Counted from the stretch's first letter, positions 14,822 to 23,552 are shown. The stretch: 31,877 bases of DNA from an uncultured Actinomyces sp. (GCA_937926195.1 CALEXZ010000148.1:1-31877), one strand, 5' to 3'. Notes: generated by a model not told the origin, from the sequence alone. Made by a program: numbers and translations.

Positions 14822-16806
14822 GCTTCGGACCCCACCCGCGCGGGCCGCAGCAGAAGGCCTCGGACCTGCGCGGCACCTGGAAGCGCCTGCTGGGTGAGCT
14901 GCGCCCCGAACGCGCCCGCATCGGCCTCGTCGTCGTCCTGACGACCATCGCCGTCGTCCTCAACGTCGCCGCCCCCAGGATCCTGGCCCACGCCATGAAC
15001 ATCCTCTTCGAGGGCATCATCGGCACCGTCCTGGCCCGTGCCGGCCTGCCTGCCGGCATGCGCGGGGAGGATCTCACCCAGGCGCTGCGCGCCGCCGGGA
15101 TGAGCGACTACACGGACATGGTCTCCGCCTACGACGTCGTCGTCGGCCAGGGCACCGACACCCGCGCCCTGCTGCTGGTCCTGGCCCAGGTGCTCGCCCT
15201 CTACCTGCTCTCCGCCGCCTTCATGTGGACGCAGGGCCATGTGCTCGCCGGCGTCGTGCAGCGCACCGGCAGACGCATGCGCGCCGAGGTCGAGGCCAAG
15301 CTCAACCGTGTGCCCCTGTCCTTCCTCGACTCCGGCTCGCGCGGCGACATCCTCTCGCGCGTGACCAACGACGTCGACAACATCACCCAGACGCTGCAGC
15401 AGACCCTGTCGCAGGCGCTGAGCGCGATCTTCTCGGTCGTCGGCGTGCTGGCCATGATGCTGACGATCTCCGTGCGGCTGTCGCTGGTCACCCTGGCCAT
15501 GGTGCCGCTGTCGGTGCTTGTCACCGTCGTCATCGCCCGCCGTTCCCAGCCCCACTTCACCCAGCAGTGGGACGCCACCGGTGACGTCACCGGCGTGGTC
15601 GAGGAGGCCTTCACCGGGCACGAGGCCGTCATGCTGTTCAGCTCGGAGAAGGAGTTCGCCCGCCTGTTCGAGCGCGACAACGAGCGTCTGTACGAGGGCT
15701 CCTACAAGGCCCAGTGGATCTCCGGCACGATCCAGCCCGCCATGCGCGTGCTCGCCAACCTCAGCTTCGTCGTCGTGGCGGTCCTCGGCGGGGTGCGCGT
15801 GGCCAGCGGCACCATGACCCTCGGTGACGTCCAGGCCTTCGTCCAGTACACGCAGCAGCTCACCCAGCCCCTGACCCAGCTCGCCTCCATGTCCAACCTC
15901 GTGCAGTCCGGTGCGGCCAGCGCCGAGCGGCTCTTCGAGATCATGGACGCGCCCGAGGAGGACGGGGCGCAGGCCCAGGACCGGCTGCCCGAGCGGGTGT
16001 CCGGCAGGGTCGTCTTCGACCACGTGCGCTTCTCCTACAGCCCCGACACCGAGCTCATCACTGACCTCAGCCTCACCGTCGAGCCCGGCCAGAGCGTCGC
16101 CATCGTCGGCCCCACCGGTGCCGGCAAGACGACGATGGTCAACCTCCTGCTGCGCTTCTACGACCCGCAGGACGGAACGATCACCCTCGACGGCGTCGAC
16201 ACGCGCCGCCTGAGCCGCGACCAGCTGCGCGAGCAGATCGGGATGGTCCTGCAGGACACGTGGCTCTTCGAGGGCACGATCCGCGACAACATCGCCTTCG
16301 GCGCCGACGGCGCCACCGACGAGCAGGTGGTGGCGGCGGCCCGTGCCGCCAGCGTCGACCACATCGTCCAGGCCCTGCCCAAGGGCTACGACACGGTGAT
16401 CGACGACTCCGGATCGGGCGTGTCCGCGGGGGAGAAGCAGCTCATCACCATCGCCCGCGCGTTCCTCGCCGACCGCCAGATCCTCGTCCTGGACGAGGCC
16501 ACGAGCTCGGTGGACACCCGCACCGAGCTGCTCGTCCAGAAGGCCATGGTGGGCCTGCGTGAGGGACGCACCTCCTTCGTCATCGCCCACCGCCTGTCGA
16601 CGATCCGCGACGCGGACATCATCCTCGTGATGGAGCACGGCGACATCGTCGAGCAGGGCAGCCACGACGAGCTCATCGCCGCCCAGGGCGCCTACTACCG
16701 GCTCTACCAGAGCCAGTTCAGCGGTCCCGTGGGCGAGGAGGAGCCCGCCGTCGACCGCGACGACCTGCTCAAGGCCGTGGGCCGGGCGGGCAGGCGGCAC
16801 ACGTGA
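14818..16806 (+). CDS. Half ABC exporter, catalytic partner of the heterodimer
   Basis: The second half-transporter, 662 residues, has six helices in about residues 35-360 and a nucleotide domain from about 398. An extra loop of about 50 residues (FEGIIGTVLARAG to GQGTDTRALL) lies between helices 1 and 2. Walker A GPTGAGKTT starts at G431, Walker B LVLDE has catalytic E560, and the switch His is H591, so its ATP site is intact. Its signature is altered: V535-SAGEKQ in place of LSGGQ. In a head-to-tail dimer this weak signature faces the weak Walker B of the partner, giving one dead and one active site. ATG overlaps the upstream TGA, and the SpoU gene overlaps its stop (GTGA). Confidence 0.92.
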   Translation: MSFGPHPRGPQQKASDLRGTWKRLLGELRPERARIGLVVVLTTIAVVLNVAAPRILAHAMNILFEGIIGTVLARAGLPAGMRGEDLTQALRAAGMSDYTDMVSAYDVVVGQGTDTRALLLVLAQVLALYLLSAAFMWTQGHVLAGVVQRTGRRMRAEVEAKLNRVPLSFLDSGSRGDILSRVTNDVDNITQTLQQTLSQALSAIFSVVGVLAMMLTISVRLSLVTLAMVPLSVLVTVVIARRSQPHFTQQWDATGDVTGVVEEAFTGHEAVMLFSSEKEFARLFERDNERLYEGSYKAQWISGTIQPAMRVLANLSFVVVAVLGGVRVASGTMTLGDVQAFVQYTQQLTQPLTQLASMSNLVQSGAASAERLFEIMDAPEEDGAQAQDRLPERVSGRVVFDHVRFSYSPDTELITDLSLTVEPGQSVAIVGPTGAGKTTMVNLLLRFYDPQDGTITLDGVDTRRLSRDQLREQIGMVLQDTWLFEGTIRDNIAFGADGATDEQVVAAARAASVDHIVQALPKGYDTVIDDSGSGVSAGEKQLITIARAFLADRQILVLDEATSSVDTRTELLVQKAMVGLREGRTSFVIAHRLSTIRDADIILVMEHGDIVEQGSHDELIAAQGAYYRLYQSQFSGPVGEEEPAVDRDDLLKAVGRAGRRHT

Positions 16807-17687
16807 TCATCCGCCTTCACAGCATGACGGAGCCGGGCGACGCCGCCCTGGAGTCGCTCCTGGCCGACTACACGAGCCTGACGGACGTCGCCCTGCGGCG
16901 GCGCCTGGAGACCGAGCGTGGCCTGTACATGGCCGAGTCCTCCAAGGTCATCGAGCGGGCCATCAGGGCCGGTCACGCCCCGCGCTCCTTCCTCATGGCC
17001 GAGCGCTGGTACGAGCAGGCCCGCCCCCTCATCGCCGCCGCCCACGGCACCGCGGGCCGCGACGACGGCGGGGACGTGCCCGTCATCCTCGTGCCCGAGC
17101 AGGTGCTGGAGTCCATCACCGGCTTCCACCTGCACCGCGGTGCCATGGCCGCCATGAACCGGCCGGTGCTGGCGGGTGTCGTCGAGCTGCTCGCCGGGGC
17201 GCGGGGCGGAGCGGGGGCCAGGCGCGTCGCCGTCCTGGAGGACCTGGTCGACCACACGAACGTGGGCGCCGCCTTCCGCAGCGCCGCCGCCCTGGGCGTG
17301 GACGCCGTCCTCGTCACCCCGCAGTGCGCCGACCCGCTCTACCGGCGCAGCGTGCGCGTGTCCATGGGCACGGTCTTCCAGGTGCCGTGGACACGCATCG
17401 AGCGCTGGCCCGCGCTGGACGAGCTGCACGAGAACGGGTGGACGGTCGCGGCGCTGGCGCTGAGCGAGGGCTCGGTGAGCCTGGAGAAGTTCTCCTCCTC
17501 ACCGGCCTGCACCTCGCCGGGCTCGAAGGTCGCCGTCGTTCTGGGCACGGAGGGCGACGGGCTCAAGGCGAGGACCATCACCGCGGCCGACGCGGTGGTG
17601 CGCATCCCCATGGCTGGGGGAGTGGACTCCCTCAACGTGGCGGCGGCCGCCGCGGTCGTCTTCTGGGAGCTGCGGGTGCGCGAGTGA
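16803..17687 (+). CDS. SpoU/TrmH-family RNA 2'-O-methyltransferase
   Basis: AdoMet-dependent ribose methylation of rRNA or tRNA; which RNA is not visible. The 294 residues have an N-terminal substrate-binding region (LTDVALRRRLETERGLYMAESSKVIE) and a C-terminal SPOUT knot with the three family motifs: NVGAAFRSAAALGVDAV (motif 1, Asn and Arg), LGTEGDGL (motif 2) and IPMAGGVDSLNVAAAAAV (motif 3). GTG 16803 overlaps the ABC gene's TGA, so translation is coupled although the function is unrelated. An in-frame ATG at 16824 would trim seven residues and is a credible alternative start. Confidence 0.88.
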   Translation: MIIRLHSMTEPGDAALESLLADYTSLTDVALRRRLETERGLYMAESSKVIERAIRAGHAPRSFLMAERWYEQARPLIAAAHGTAGRDDGGDVPVILVPEQVLESITGFHLHRGAMAAMNRPVLAGVVELLAGARGGAGARRVAVLEDLVDHTNVGAAFRSAAALGVDAVLVTPQCADPLYRRSVRVSMGTVFQVPWTRIERWPALDELHENGWTVAALALSEGSVSLEKFSSSPACTSPGSKVAVVLGTEGDGLKARTITAADAVVRIPMAGGVDSLNVAAAAAVVFWELRVRE

Positions 17688-17739
17688 GACCGCGCCCGGG
17701 CGAAGTCGCGTAGGTGTCGCGCGGGCGCGGAATCTGTGT

Positions 17740-17745
17740 CATTCT
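17740..17745 (+). promoter_or_regulatory. -10-like element (CATTCT) before ppk2
   Basis: CATTCT ends 5 nt before ATG 17751. It has no first-position T and the spacing is the shortest of the set. Confidence 0.4.
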
Positions 17746-17750
17746 CGGGT

Positions 17751-18611
17751 ATGGCCAAGAAGCATCCCAAGATGGACCGTTCCCTGTACGAGGCTGAGCT
17801 GCTGCGGCTGCAGGCCGAGCTGGTTGAGATGCAGGAGTGGGTGAAGTCCACCGGCGCCCGGGTCGTCGTCGTCTTCGAGGGCCGCGACGCCGCCGGAAAG
17901 GGCGGGGCGATCAAGCGGATCACCGAGTACCTCAACCCGCGTGTCGCACGCGTGGTGGCGCTTCCCGCACCCACGGAGCGTGAGCGCACCCAGTGGTACT
18001 TCCAGCGCTACATCGAGCACCTGCCCTCCGCCGGGGAGATCCGTCTCTTCGACCGCTCCTGGTACAACCGGGCGGGCGTCGAGCACGTCATGGGCTACTG
18101 CACCCCTGAGGAGCACCGGCGCTTCCTCCAGCAGTGCCCGGTCTTTGAGCGGATGCTCGTCGACGACGGCATCCTGCTGCGCAAGTACTGGTTTTCCGTG
18201 TCCGAGAAGGAGCAGTACAAGCGTTTCAGGTCACGCCAGACCGACCCCATGCGGCGCTGGAAGCTCTCGCCGACGGACCTGGAGTCCATCCCGCGGTGGG
18301 AGGACTACTCGCGCGCCAAGGACGAGATGTTCGTGCACACGGATATCGACGTGGCGCGCTGGTACGTCGTGGAGTCGGAGGACAAGCGCAAGGCTCGTAT
18401 CAACATGATCCACCACCTGCTGGGGTCCATCCCCTACGAGCACGTCGATCGGCCTGAGATGACGTTCCCCAAGCGGCCCTCGTCCTCGGGCTACCGGCGC
18501 ACCGACCGCACCCTCCAGCACGAGGTGCCCGACTACGCGGCCACGCTCGAGGCCGCCAAGGCGCCCGAGCGCTACGTCGACGTCGAGGACGAGGGCGTGG
18601 ACGGCGACTGA
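17751..18611 (+). CDS. ppk2: Polyphosphate kinase 2 (PPK2 family)
   Basis: Transfers phosphate between polyphosphate and nucleoside di- or monophosphates in the cytoplasm. The single-domain protein of 286 residues has Walker A FEGRDAAGKGGAIKR (G44-K50), Walker B IRLFDRSWYNRAGVE (D101), and the family motifs WFSVSEKEQYKRFRSR, DPMRRWKLSPTDLES and YSRAKDEMF. Length and the one-domain layout fit class I PPK2, which usually works on ADP or GDP; class cannot be fixed by eye. ATG 17751 is chosen over GTG 17736, which lies upstream of the -10-like hexamer and would add non-conserved residues. A large hairpin separates it from the convergent PTS gene. Confidence 0.93.
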   Translation: MAKKHPKMDRSLYEAELLRLQAELVEMQEWVKSTGARVVVVFEGRDAAGKGGAIKRITEYLNPRVARVVALPAPTERERTQWYFQRYIEHLPSAGEIRLFDRSWYNRAGVEHVMGYCTPEEHRRFLQQCPVFERMLVDDGILLRKYWFSVSEKEQYKRFRSRQTDPMRRWKLSPTDLESIPRWEDYSRAKDEMFVHTDIDVARWYVVESEDKRKARINMIHHLLGSIPYEHVDRPEMTFPKRPSSSGYRRTDRTLQHEVPDYAATLEAAKAPERYVDVEDEGVDGD

Positions 18612-18628
18612 CAGGGTGCCCGGCACCC

Positions 18629-18668
18629 GGGCGGTGGTCCCCGACGGCGTCGTCGGGGACCACCGCCC
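18629..18668. terminator. Strong bidirectional hairpin between ppk2 and the PTS gene
   Basis: A perfect 18-bp stem (18629-18646 with 18651-18668) closes a GCGT loop, lying just before the convergent PTS stop at 18674. It is preceded by a smaller hairpin (GGGTGC CCG GCACCC, 18614-18628). No T-tract on either strand. Confidence 0.85.
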
Positions 18669-18673
18669 CGTGC

Positions 18674-20779
18674 TCAGGCCGTGATCCGAAGGAGCACGTC
18701 GCCGACGGCGACCTCGCCGTCGCCGACCTTCTCCACGGAGGCGAAGGTGGCGGTGTTCGTCACCAGCACCGGGGTGGTCAGCGCGTAGCCGGCCGCCTCA
18801 ACGGTGGCGCGGTCGACGTGGACGAGCTCCTGCCCGGCCTCGACGCGGTCGCCCTGGGCGACCTTGACCTCGAAGCCGGAGCCACCGAGGTTGACGGTGT
18901 CGATACCCACGTGGATAAGGATCTCGACCCCGTTGTCCAGGGTCAGTCCGTAGGCGTGGCCGGAGGCAGGGGCCACGACCACCGTGCCGGCGGCCGGCGC
19001 CGTGACGACGATGGTGTCACCCACCGGCTCGATGGCCGCGCCCTGACCCAGGGCACCGGAGGAGAAGACCGGGTCGTCGACGTCCTCGATCGCCAGGGTA
19101 CGGCCGGCCAGCGGGGCGGCGAGCTCGGTGGTCTCGCCCTTGGCGAGCCCGGTCGCGGGGGCGGCGTCGGCGCCGTCGGTGGCGGAGGCGGCGGCCTCAG
19201 CGGCCAGGTCGGCGGCGGTCTCAGCCGGGTCGGCCTCGACGGCACCACCGGTCAGACCGGCCTCAGCGCGCTCCTCCTTCGTGCGGTAGTTGAAGGTGAC
19301 GATGAGGAAGAACGAGGTGAAGAAGGATGCAGCGATCGCGACGGCGTACAGCGCCATCGGGTCGAAGATCGGGATGGTGAGCAGCGAGGTGAAGGCGAAG
19401 GTACCGGTCTCGATACCACCGCCGATGCCGGTGATGAGACCGCCGACGAGGCAGCCCACGAGCATGAGCGGATAGATCCGCTTGAAGCGCAGGTGGATAC
19501 CGTAGAGTGAGGGCTCGGAGATACCACCGAGAAGACCGGCGGCCAGGGCGCCGGAGGCGGTCTGACGCATCTCGCGGTCGCGGTCACGGATGGACCACAC
19601 GAGCACGCCGGCGGTGGCGCCGAAGCAGGCGAAGTTCCACGAGCCCATGGGGCCCTGGATGAAGTCCATGTGACCGGTGGCGGGGCTGGCGATGTTGGCC
19701 AGCATGAGCGCGTTGAGCGGCCAGTGCAGGCCCAGCGGCACGAGGAAGGGGTAGATGAGCGGGATGAGGATCGCGAAGACGATGGGAGCGTTGCCGTTGA
19801 GCCAGGCCAGAACACTGCCCAGGCCGGTGCCGAGCCAGATGGACATGGGGCCGATGAGGAAGGCGGTGACCGGCATCATGATGACGAAGGAGAAGAACGG
19901 CACGAAGACCATCTGCACGTTGGCCGGGAAGATCTTGGCCAGACCCTTGTAGACGAGGGCCAGGACGGCCACCATGATGAGTGGGACGAAGACCTGGCCG
20001 CCGTAGTCATTGAGCTGCATCGGCAGGCCGAAGACCTGCGCGACGCAGGACTGGGTGCCAAGCGTCTCGTTGGTGCTGCAGGTGACCTGGTCGGAGAAGG
20101 TCAGCGCCGCCTGGAACAGGCCGGAGCCCGGCTGGGTCTCGGTGTAGGAGGTGCCGCCCAGGCTGATGAAGTTGGGCGTCAGCAGCGAGGCCATGATGGC
20201 GGTCCCGACCCACGGGTCGATGTTGAGCTTCTTCGAGGCGTTGTACGCCACCATGATGGGCAGGAAGTAGAAGACCGCGCGCCACATCGTGTCGACGTAG
20301 ACCCAGGTGACGCCCTTGGCGGCGTCGTCACGGAAGTCGACGACGCCCAGCGCGTCGAGCACCGCCTCGAAGGCGATGATGAGGGAGGCGCCCAGGAGCA
20401 CCGGCAGCAGAGGACGGAAGGAGTCCGAGAGGTACTCGAAGAAGGCGTCGACCAACGCGTTCTTCCCCCGGGCCTTGGCGCGGGCGGCCGCCTTGACGTC
20501 CGCGTCGGAGCGAGCGGCTCCCGACTTCATCGCCGGAAGGTTCATGATCTGGGTGTAGACACCCTGGACCGCGCCGCCGATGACGATCTGGTAGCGGTCG
20601 CCGGCCTGGGGGACGGCACCCATGACGCCGGGGATGGCCTCGACGGTCGCCTTGTCGACGACGGAGGCGTCGTGGAGCTCGAAGCGTAGCCGGGTGGCGC
20701 AGTGGGTGAGGCTGGAGATGTTCCCGGGGCCGCCGACGGCCGCGAGGATCGCCTCCGGTGTGGACGTGGTTGTCGCCAT
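18674..20779 (-). CDS. PTS beta-glucoside/sucrose-type permease, EIIBCA
   Basis: Phosphorylating sugar importer, 701 residues, with all three domains in one chain. EIIB is at about 1-90 with the phospho-Cys in LTHCATRLRF (C27). The EIIC membrane domain spans about 110-460 with ten or so helices and the GISEPSLYGIHLRFK motif. An Ala/Glu-rich linker runs to about 570, then a Crr-like EIIA with phospho-His in LIHVGID (H623). The domain order matches the Bgl/sucrose family; specificity among beta-glucosides, sucrose and trehalose cannot be read. No regulator or phosphoglycosidase is adjacent. A Shine-Dalgarno (GGAGAAAGG, minus strand of 20787-20795) precedes ATG 20779. Confidence 0.92.
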   Translation of the reverse strand: MATTTSTPEAILAAVGGPGNISSLTHCATRLRFELHDASVVDKATVEAIPGVMGAVPQAGDRYQIVIGGAVQGVYTQIMNLPAMKSGAARSDADVKAAARAKARGKNALVDAFFEYLSDSFRPLLPVLLGASLIIAFEAVLDALGVVDFRDDAAKGVTWVYVDTMWRAVFYFLPIMVAYNASKKLNIDPWVGTAIMASLLTPNFISLGGTSYTETQPGSGLFQAALTFSDQVTCSTNETLGTQSCVAQVFGLPMQLNDYGGQVFVPLIMVAVLALVYKGLAKIFPANVQMVFVPFFSFVIMMPVTAFLIGPMSIWLGTGLGSVLAWLNGNAPIVFAILIPLIYPFLVPLGLHWPLNALMLANIASPATGHMDFIQGPMGSWNFACFGATAGVLVWSIRDRDREMRQTASGALAAGLLGGISEPSLYGIHLRFKRIYPLMLVGCLVGGLITGIGGGIETGTFAFTSLLTIPIFDPMALYAVAIAASFFTSFFLIVTFNYRTKEERAEAGLTGGAVEADPAETAADLAAEAAASATDGADAAPATGLAKGETTELAAPLAGRTLAIEDVDDPVFSSGALGQGAAIEPVGDTIVVTAPAAGTVVVAPASGHAYGLTLDNGVEILIHVGIDTVNLGGSGFEVKVAQGDRVEAGQELVHVDRATVEAAGYALTTPVLVTNTATFASVEKVGDGEVAVGDVLLRITA

Positions 20780-20813
20780 GTTTTACCTTTCTCCGGCCTG
20801 CGGGCAGGAGCAA

Positions 20814-20842
20814 CGACGTCGGACATGGTCGGTGTGACGTCG
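20814..20842 (-). promoter_or_regulatory. Candidate leader hairpin upstream of the PTS gene
   Basis: CGACGTC (20814-20820) and GACGTCG (20836-20842) are a 7-bp inverted repeat with a 15-nt interval, inside which ACA and TGT can add three pairs. A smaller CCTG/CAGG hairpin sits at 20797-20808, just before the Shine-Dalgarno. It could be a leader structure, but I see no clear BglG-type antitermination site. Confidence 0.3.
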
Positions 20843-20882
20843 AGGGCGCGCAGGACAAGGAAGTACCGCCTATGGGGTGACG

Positions 20883-20898
20883 GCTACTTGAGAGTAGC
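20883..20898 (-). promoter_or_regulatory. Candidate operator overlapping a PTS -10 element
   Basis: GCTACT TGAG AGTAGC is a perfect 6-bp dyad (20883-20888, 20893-20898). On the minus strand TACTCT (20896-20891) inside it is a good -10. Repressor binding here would block the PTS promoter. The leader would be about 105 nt. Confidence 0.4.
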
Positions 20899-21020
20899 GC
20901 AGGCCCGGGCTCCACAGGAGTGCCCGGCGGCAGGTTTCCTCAACTGCCTGGGGACGTCGCCCGGGGCGGGCGCGAGGGTGGTGGCGTCGGACGGCAGCAG
21001 AGCCGCCCGCCACTACCTGA

Positions 21021-21027
21021 GGAGGAG
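21021..21027 (+). promoter_or_regulatory. Ribosome binding site GGAGGAG of the hypothetical gene at 21030
   Basis: The strongest Shine-Dalgarno in the window, only 2 nt before ATG 21030 and embedded in GAGGAGGAG. If the nearer AGGAG is the one used, spacing is tighter than usual. Confidence 0.45.
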
Positions 21028-21029
21028 CT

Positions 21030-21632
21030 ATGAGCACGATGACGACGCCGCCCACCGCCCGTGTCCGCCAGGACGAGGAAAGGGGACTGTACGGACCCCG
21101 GGGATGGTCGGTGAGGGCGGGTGTGTGGGACGTCCTCGCCCAGTGCCGTGACGAGCTGCGCTCCATCGACGTGCCCACGTCCCATGGCCTGGCCCCCAGC
21201 GGCCTCATCGAGGACGGCGAGCCGCTGGACGACTACACGCCCTTCCACGACCTGGGACCCGCCGAGGCCCGGCGCCTGCTGGAGATCCTGCCCGACGAGC
21301 AGCTGGAGGACCGTCAGAACCTGTCACCGAGCCTGGGGTCCCTGCTGCGCGCCTGCGTGCGCGCCCAGGGCCGGGTACGGCTGTCGGGCTACGGGATCGG
21401 GCCGCGGCGCTCGGACGAGCGAGTGACGGTCGAGGCCCTGTGGGTCCAGGACCCGGACCTGCTGGAGATGGAGGTCCACGAGCAGCACGACGAGGGCTGC
21501 TGCTGCCGACAGCTGTGGGACACGGTCCGCAGGCGCTACGACCTGGATGCCCAGGCCGTGCCCGACGAGATGCGGGCGTGCCGGCGCCTGCGCACCACCG
21601 GGGCGCTGGGCACCTGGCTCTGGTGGGACTGA
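21030..21632 (+). CDS. Hypothetical soluble protein, 200 aa
   Basis: I do not recognise a family. The 200 residues have no signal peptide and no membrane segment, with high acidic and arginine content. Visible features are a Leu-rich helical stretch in the middle (AEARRLLEILPDEQLED), a cluster of three consecutive cysteines in EGCCCRQLW at about residues 153-155, preceded by the acidic/His run EVHEQHDE, and a Trp-rich end (TWLWWD). The His/Cys cluster could bind a metal, but nothing proves it. An in-frame ATG at 21039 is possible. It is divergent from the PTS gene across 250 bp. Codon use is like the neighbours, so it is probably a real gene. Confidence 0.7.
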   Translation: MSTMTTPPTARVRQDEERGLYGPRGWSVRAGVWDVLAQCRDELRSIDVPTSHGLAPSGLIEDGEPLDDYTPFHDLGPAEARRLLEILPDEQLEDRQNLSPSLGSLLRACVRAQGRVRLSGYGIGPRRSDERVTVEALWVQDPDLLEMEVHEQHDEGCCCRQLWDTVRRRYDLDAQAVPDEMRACRRLRTTGALGTWLWWD

Positions 21633-21650
21633 CCCCCGGGCGGGGCGCGC

Positions 21651-21669
21651 CGTCCCTCCCGGCGGGACG
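21651..21669 (+). terminator. Weak hairpin after the hypothetical gene
   Basis: CGTCCC (21651-21656) pairs with GGGACG (21664-21669) over a 7-nt loop, 19 bp after the stop. Confidence 0.35.
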
Positions 21670-21775
21670 CACCGTGCCCCGGCGGGACCGTGCCGTCGGC
21701 CTGACGGGAGTGGGATGTGACCGACCTCCGTCGCGCCGGGGTCGGGCCGCGGGCCGAGGCGGGCGAGCGGGCCCG

Positions 21776-21781
21776 TAGCAT
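21776..21781 (+). promoter_or_regulatory. -10 element (TAGCAT), leaderless ABC-F start
   Basis: TAGCAT ends 7 nt before GTG 21789. The in-frame ATG at 21780 overlaps this hexamer, so it would lie upstream of the expected transcript start. Confidence 0.6.
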
Positions 21782-21788
21782 GACGGGC

Positions 21789-23447
21789 GTGATCAACGTC
21801 CAGGACCTCACGATGCGCATCGGAGCCCGCCAGCTCGTCCAAGGCGCCAGCTACCGGGTCGACAAGGGCATGCGCATCGGCCTGGTCGGACGCAACGGCG
21901 CCGGCAAGACGACGATGACCAAGCTGCTCGCCGCCCAGTCCGTCGCCCAGGGCACGAGCCAGGCGGTCGCCGACGCGGACGAGTCCCACGGCCTGGAGGC
22001 CGTCGAGTACGAGGGCACCATCAGCTGCAACGGCTCCGTCGGCTACCTTCCCCAGGACACGAAGGTCGGCGACCTGGAGGAGCGGGCACGTGACCGCATC
22101 CTGTCCGCGCGCGGCATCGACGCGCTGCTCGCCCGCATCCGCAAGGCGGAGGAGCGCATCGCCACCACCGAGGGCGACGCCATGGCCAAGGCCCTGGACC
22201 GCTACACCCGCCTGGACCACGAGTTCACCATGGCCGGGGGCTACGCGGCCGCCAGCGAGGCCGCGCGCATCGCCGCGGCCCTCGGGCTGCCCGACCGCGT
22301 CCTCGACCAGCCCATCGGCACGCTCTCGGGCGGGCAGCGTCGTCGTGTCGAGCTCGCGCGCGTGCTGTTCCAGCAGCCCGACACGCTCCTGCTCGACGAG
22401 CCCACCAACCACCTCGACCACGACTCGGTGCTGTGGCTGCGCGACCACCTGCGCACCTACTCCGGCGGCTTCGTCGTCATCTCCCACGACGTCGAGCTCC
22501 TGCGCGACACCGTCAACCAGGTGCTGTACCTCGACGCCAACCGGGGCGTCCTGGACCTGTACCACATGGGCTGGGACGCCTACCTGCGCCAGCGCGCCGA
22601 GGACGAGGCCCGCAGGCGCAAGGAGCGCGCCAACGCCGAGAAGAAGGCGGCCGCCCTGCGCGCCCAGGGGGAGAAGATGCGCGCCAAGGCCACCAAGGCC
22701 GTCGCCGCCCAGCAGATGCTGCGCCGGGCCGAGCGCCTGCTGGAGGGCCTGGATGAGCAGCGCGCCGTCGAGAAGGTCGCCCACCTGCGCTTCCCTGACC
22801 CGGCGCCCTGCGGCAAGACTCCTCTGCGCGCCACCCGGCTGAGCAAGGCCTACGGCTCTCTCGAGGTCTTCTCCGGCGTGGACCTGGCCATCGACCGTGG
22901 CAGCCGCGTCGTCATCCTCGGACTCAACGGCGCAGGCAAGACGACGATGCTGCGCCTGCTCGCCGGCGTCGAGGTACCCGACTCCGGTGAGGTCGTGCCC
23001 GGCCACGGCCTGAAGATCGGCTACTACGCCCAGGAGCACGAGACCATCGACACCGAGCGCACGGTGGTGGAGAACCTGCGCAGCGCCGCTCCCCAGATGG
23101 ACGACACCCAGGTGCGCAGCGTGCTGGGATCCTTCCTGTTCTCCGGGGCCGACGCAGACAAGCCCGCCCGCGTGCTCTCGGGAGGGGAGAAGACCCGCCT
23201 GGCACTGGCGATCCTCGTGGTCTCCAGCGCCAACGTCCTGCTGCTCGACGAGCCGACGAACAACCTCGACCCGGCCAGCCGTGAGGAGATCCTGCGGGCC
23301 CTGGGCACCTTCGAGGGCGCCGTCGTGCTCGTCACCCACGACGAGGGGGCCGTCGAGGCGCTCGCACCCGACCGGGTCCTGCTCCTGCCCGACGGCGACG
23401 AGGACCTGTGGGGCGAGGAGTACCTCGAGCTCGTCACCCTCGCCTGA
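21789..23447 (+). CDS. ABC-F family ATPase (ribosome-associated type)
   Basis: Soluble protein with two ABC domains and no membrane segment, 552 residues. The family acts at the ribosomal E-site, either as translation factors (EttA-like) or antibiotic protection factors; which applies here is not determinable. Domain 1 has Walker A GRNGAGKTT (G34), LSGGQRRRVELARVL and LLLDEPTNHLD. The charged PIM-like linker lies in EDEARRRKERANAEKKAAALRAQ. Domain 2 has Walker A GLNGAGKTT (G378), LSGGEKTRLALAIL and LLLDEPTNNLD. Both catalytic Glu residues are present. GTG 21789 fits the -10 spacing; ATG 21780 would add three residues. The gap to the Fe-S carrier gene is about 190 bp. Confidence 0.9.
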   Translation: MINVQDLTMRIGARQLVQGASYRVDKGMRIGLVGRNGAGKTTMTKLLAAQSVAQGTSQAVADADESHGLEAVEYEGTISCNGSVGYLPQDTKVGDLEERARDRILSARGIDALLARIRKAEERIATTEGDAMAKALDRYTRLDHEFTMAGGYAAASEAARIAAALGLPDRVLDQPIGTLSGGQRRRVELARVLFQQPDTLLLDEPTNHLDHDSVLWLRDHLRTYSGGFVVISHDVELLRDTVNQVLYLDANRGVLDLYHMGWDAYLRQRAEDEARRRKERANAEKKAAALRAQGEKMRAKATKAVAAQQMLRRAERLLEGLDEQRAVEKVAHLRFPDPAPCGKTPLRATRLSKAYGSLEVFSGVDLAIDRGSRVVILGLNGAGKTTMLRLLAGVEVPDSGEVVPGHGLKIGYYAQEHETIDTERTVVENLRSAAPQMDDTQVRSVLGSFLFSGADADKPARVLSGGEKTRLALAILVVSSANVLLLDEPTNNLDPASREEILRALGTFEGAVVLVTHDEGAVEALAPDRVLLLPDGDEDLWGEEYLELVTLA

Positions 23448-23552
23448 GCGCAGCGCACCGCCCCGCGCTCCCGAGACCCCCGCTGGTGTGCGCCTGACGC
23501 CGCGGTGAGTGCCGCCACAACGGAACGCCGCGGGGTTGGACGTAGGCTGTGG

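Noticed and set aside
14773..16800. A 675-codon open frame on the minus strand
   Set aside because: Antisense shadow of the second ABC exporter; no motif, and composition typical of reversed GC-rich codons.
17736..17750. GTG 17736 as the ppk2 start
   Set aside because: It lies upstream of the -10-like hexamer and adds five non-conserved residues; ATG 17751 gives the normal N-terminus.
21780..21782. ATG 21780 as the ABC-F start
   Set aside because: It overlaps the TAGCAT -10, so it would precede the expected mRNA start. The choice adds only three residues and is not certain.
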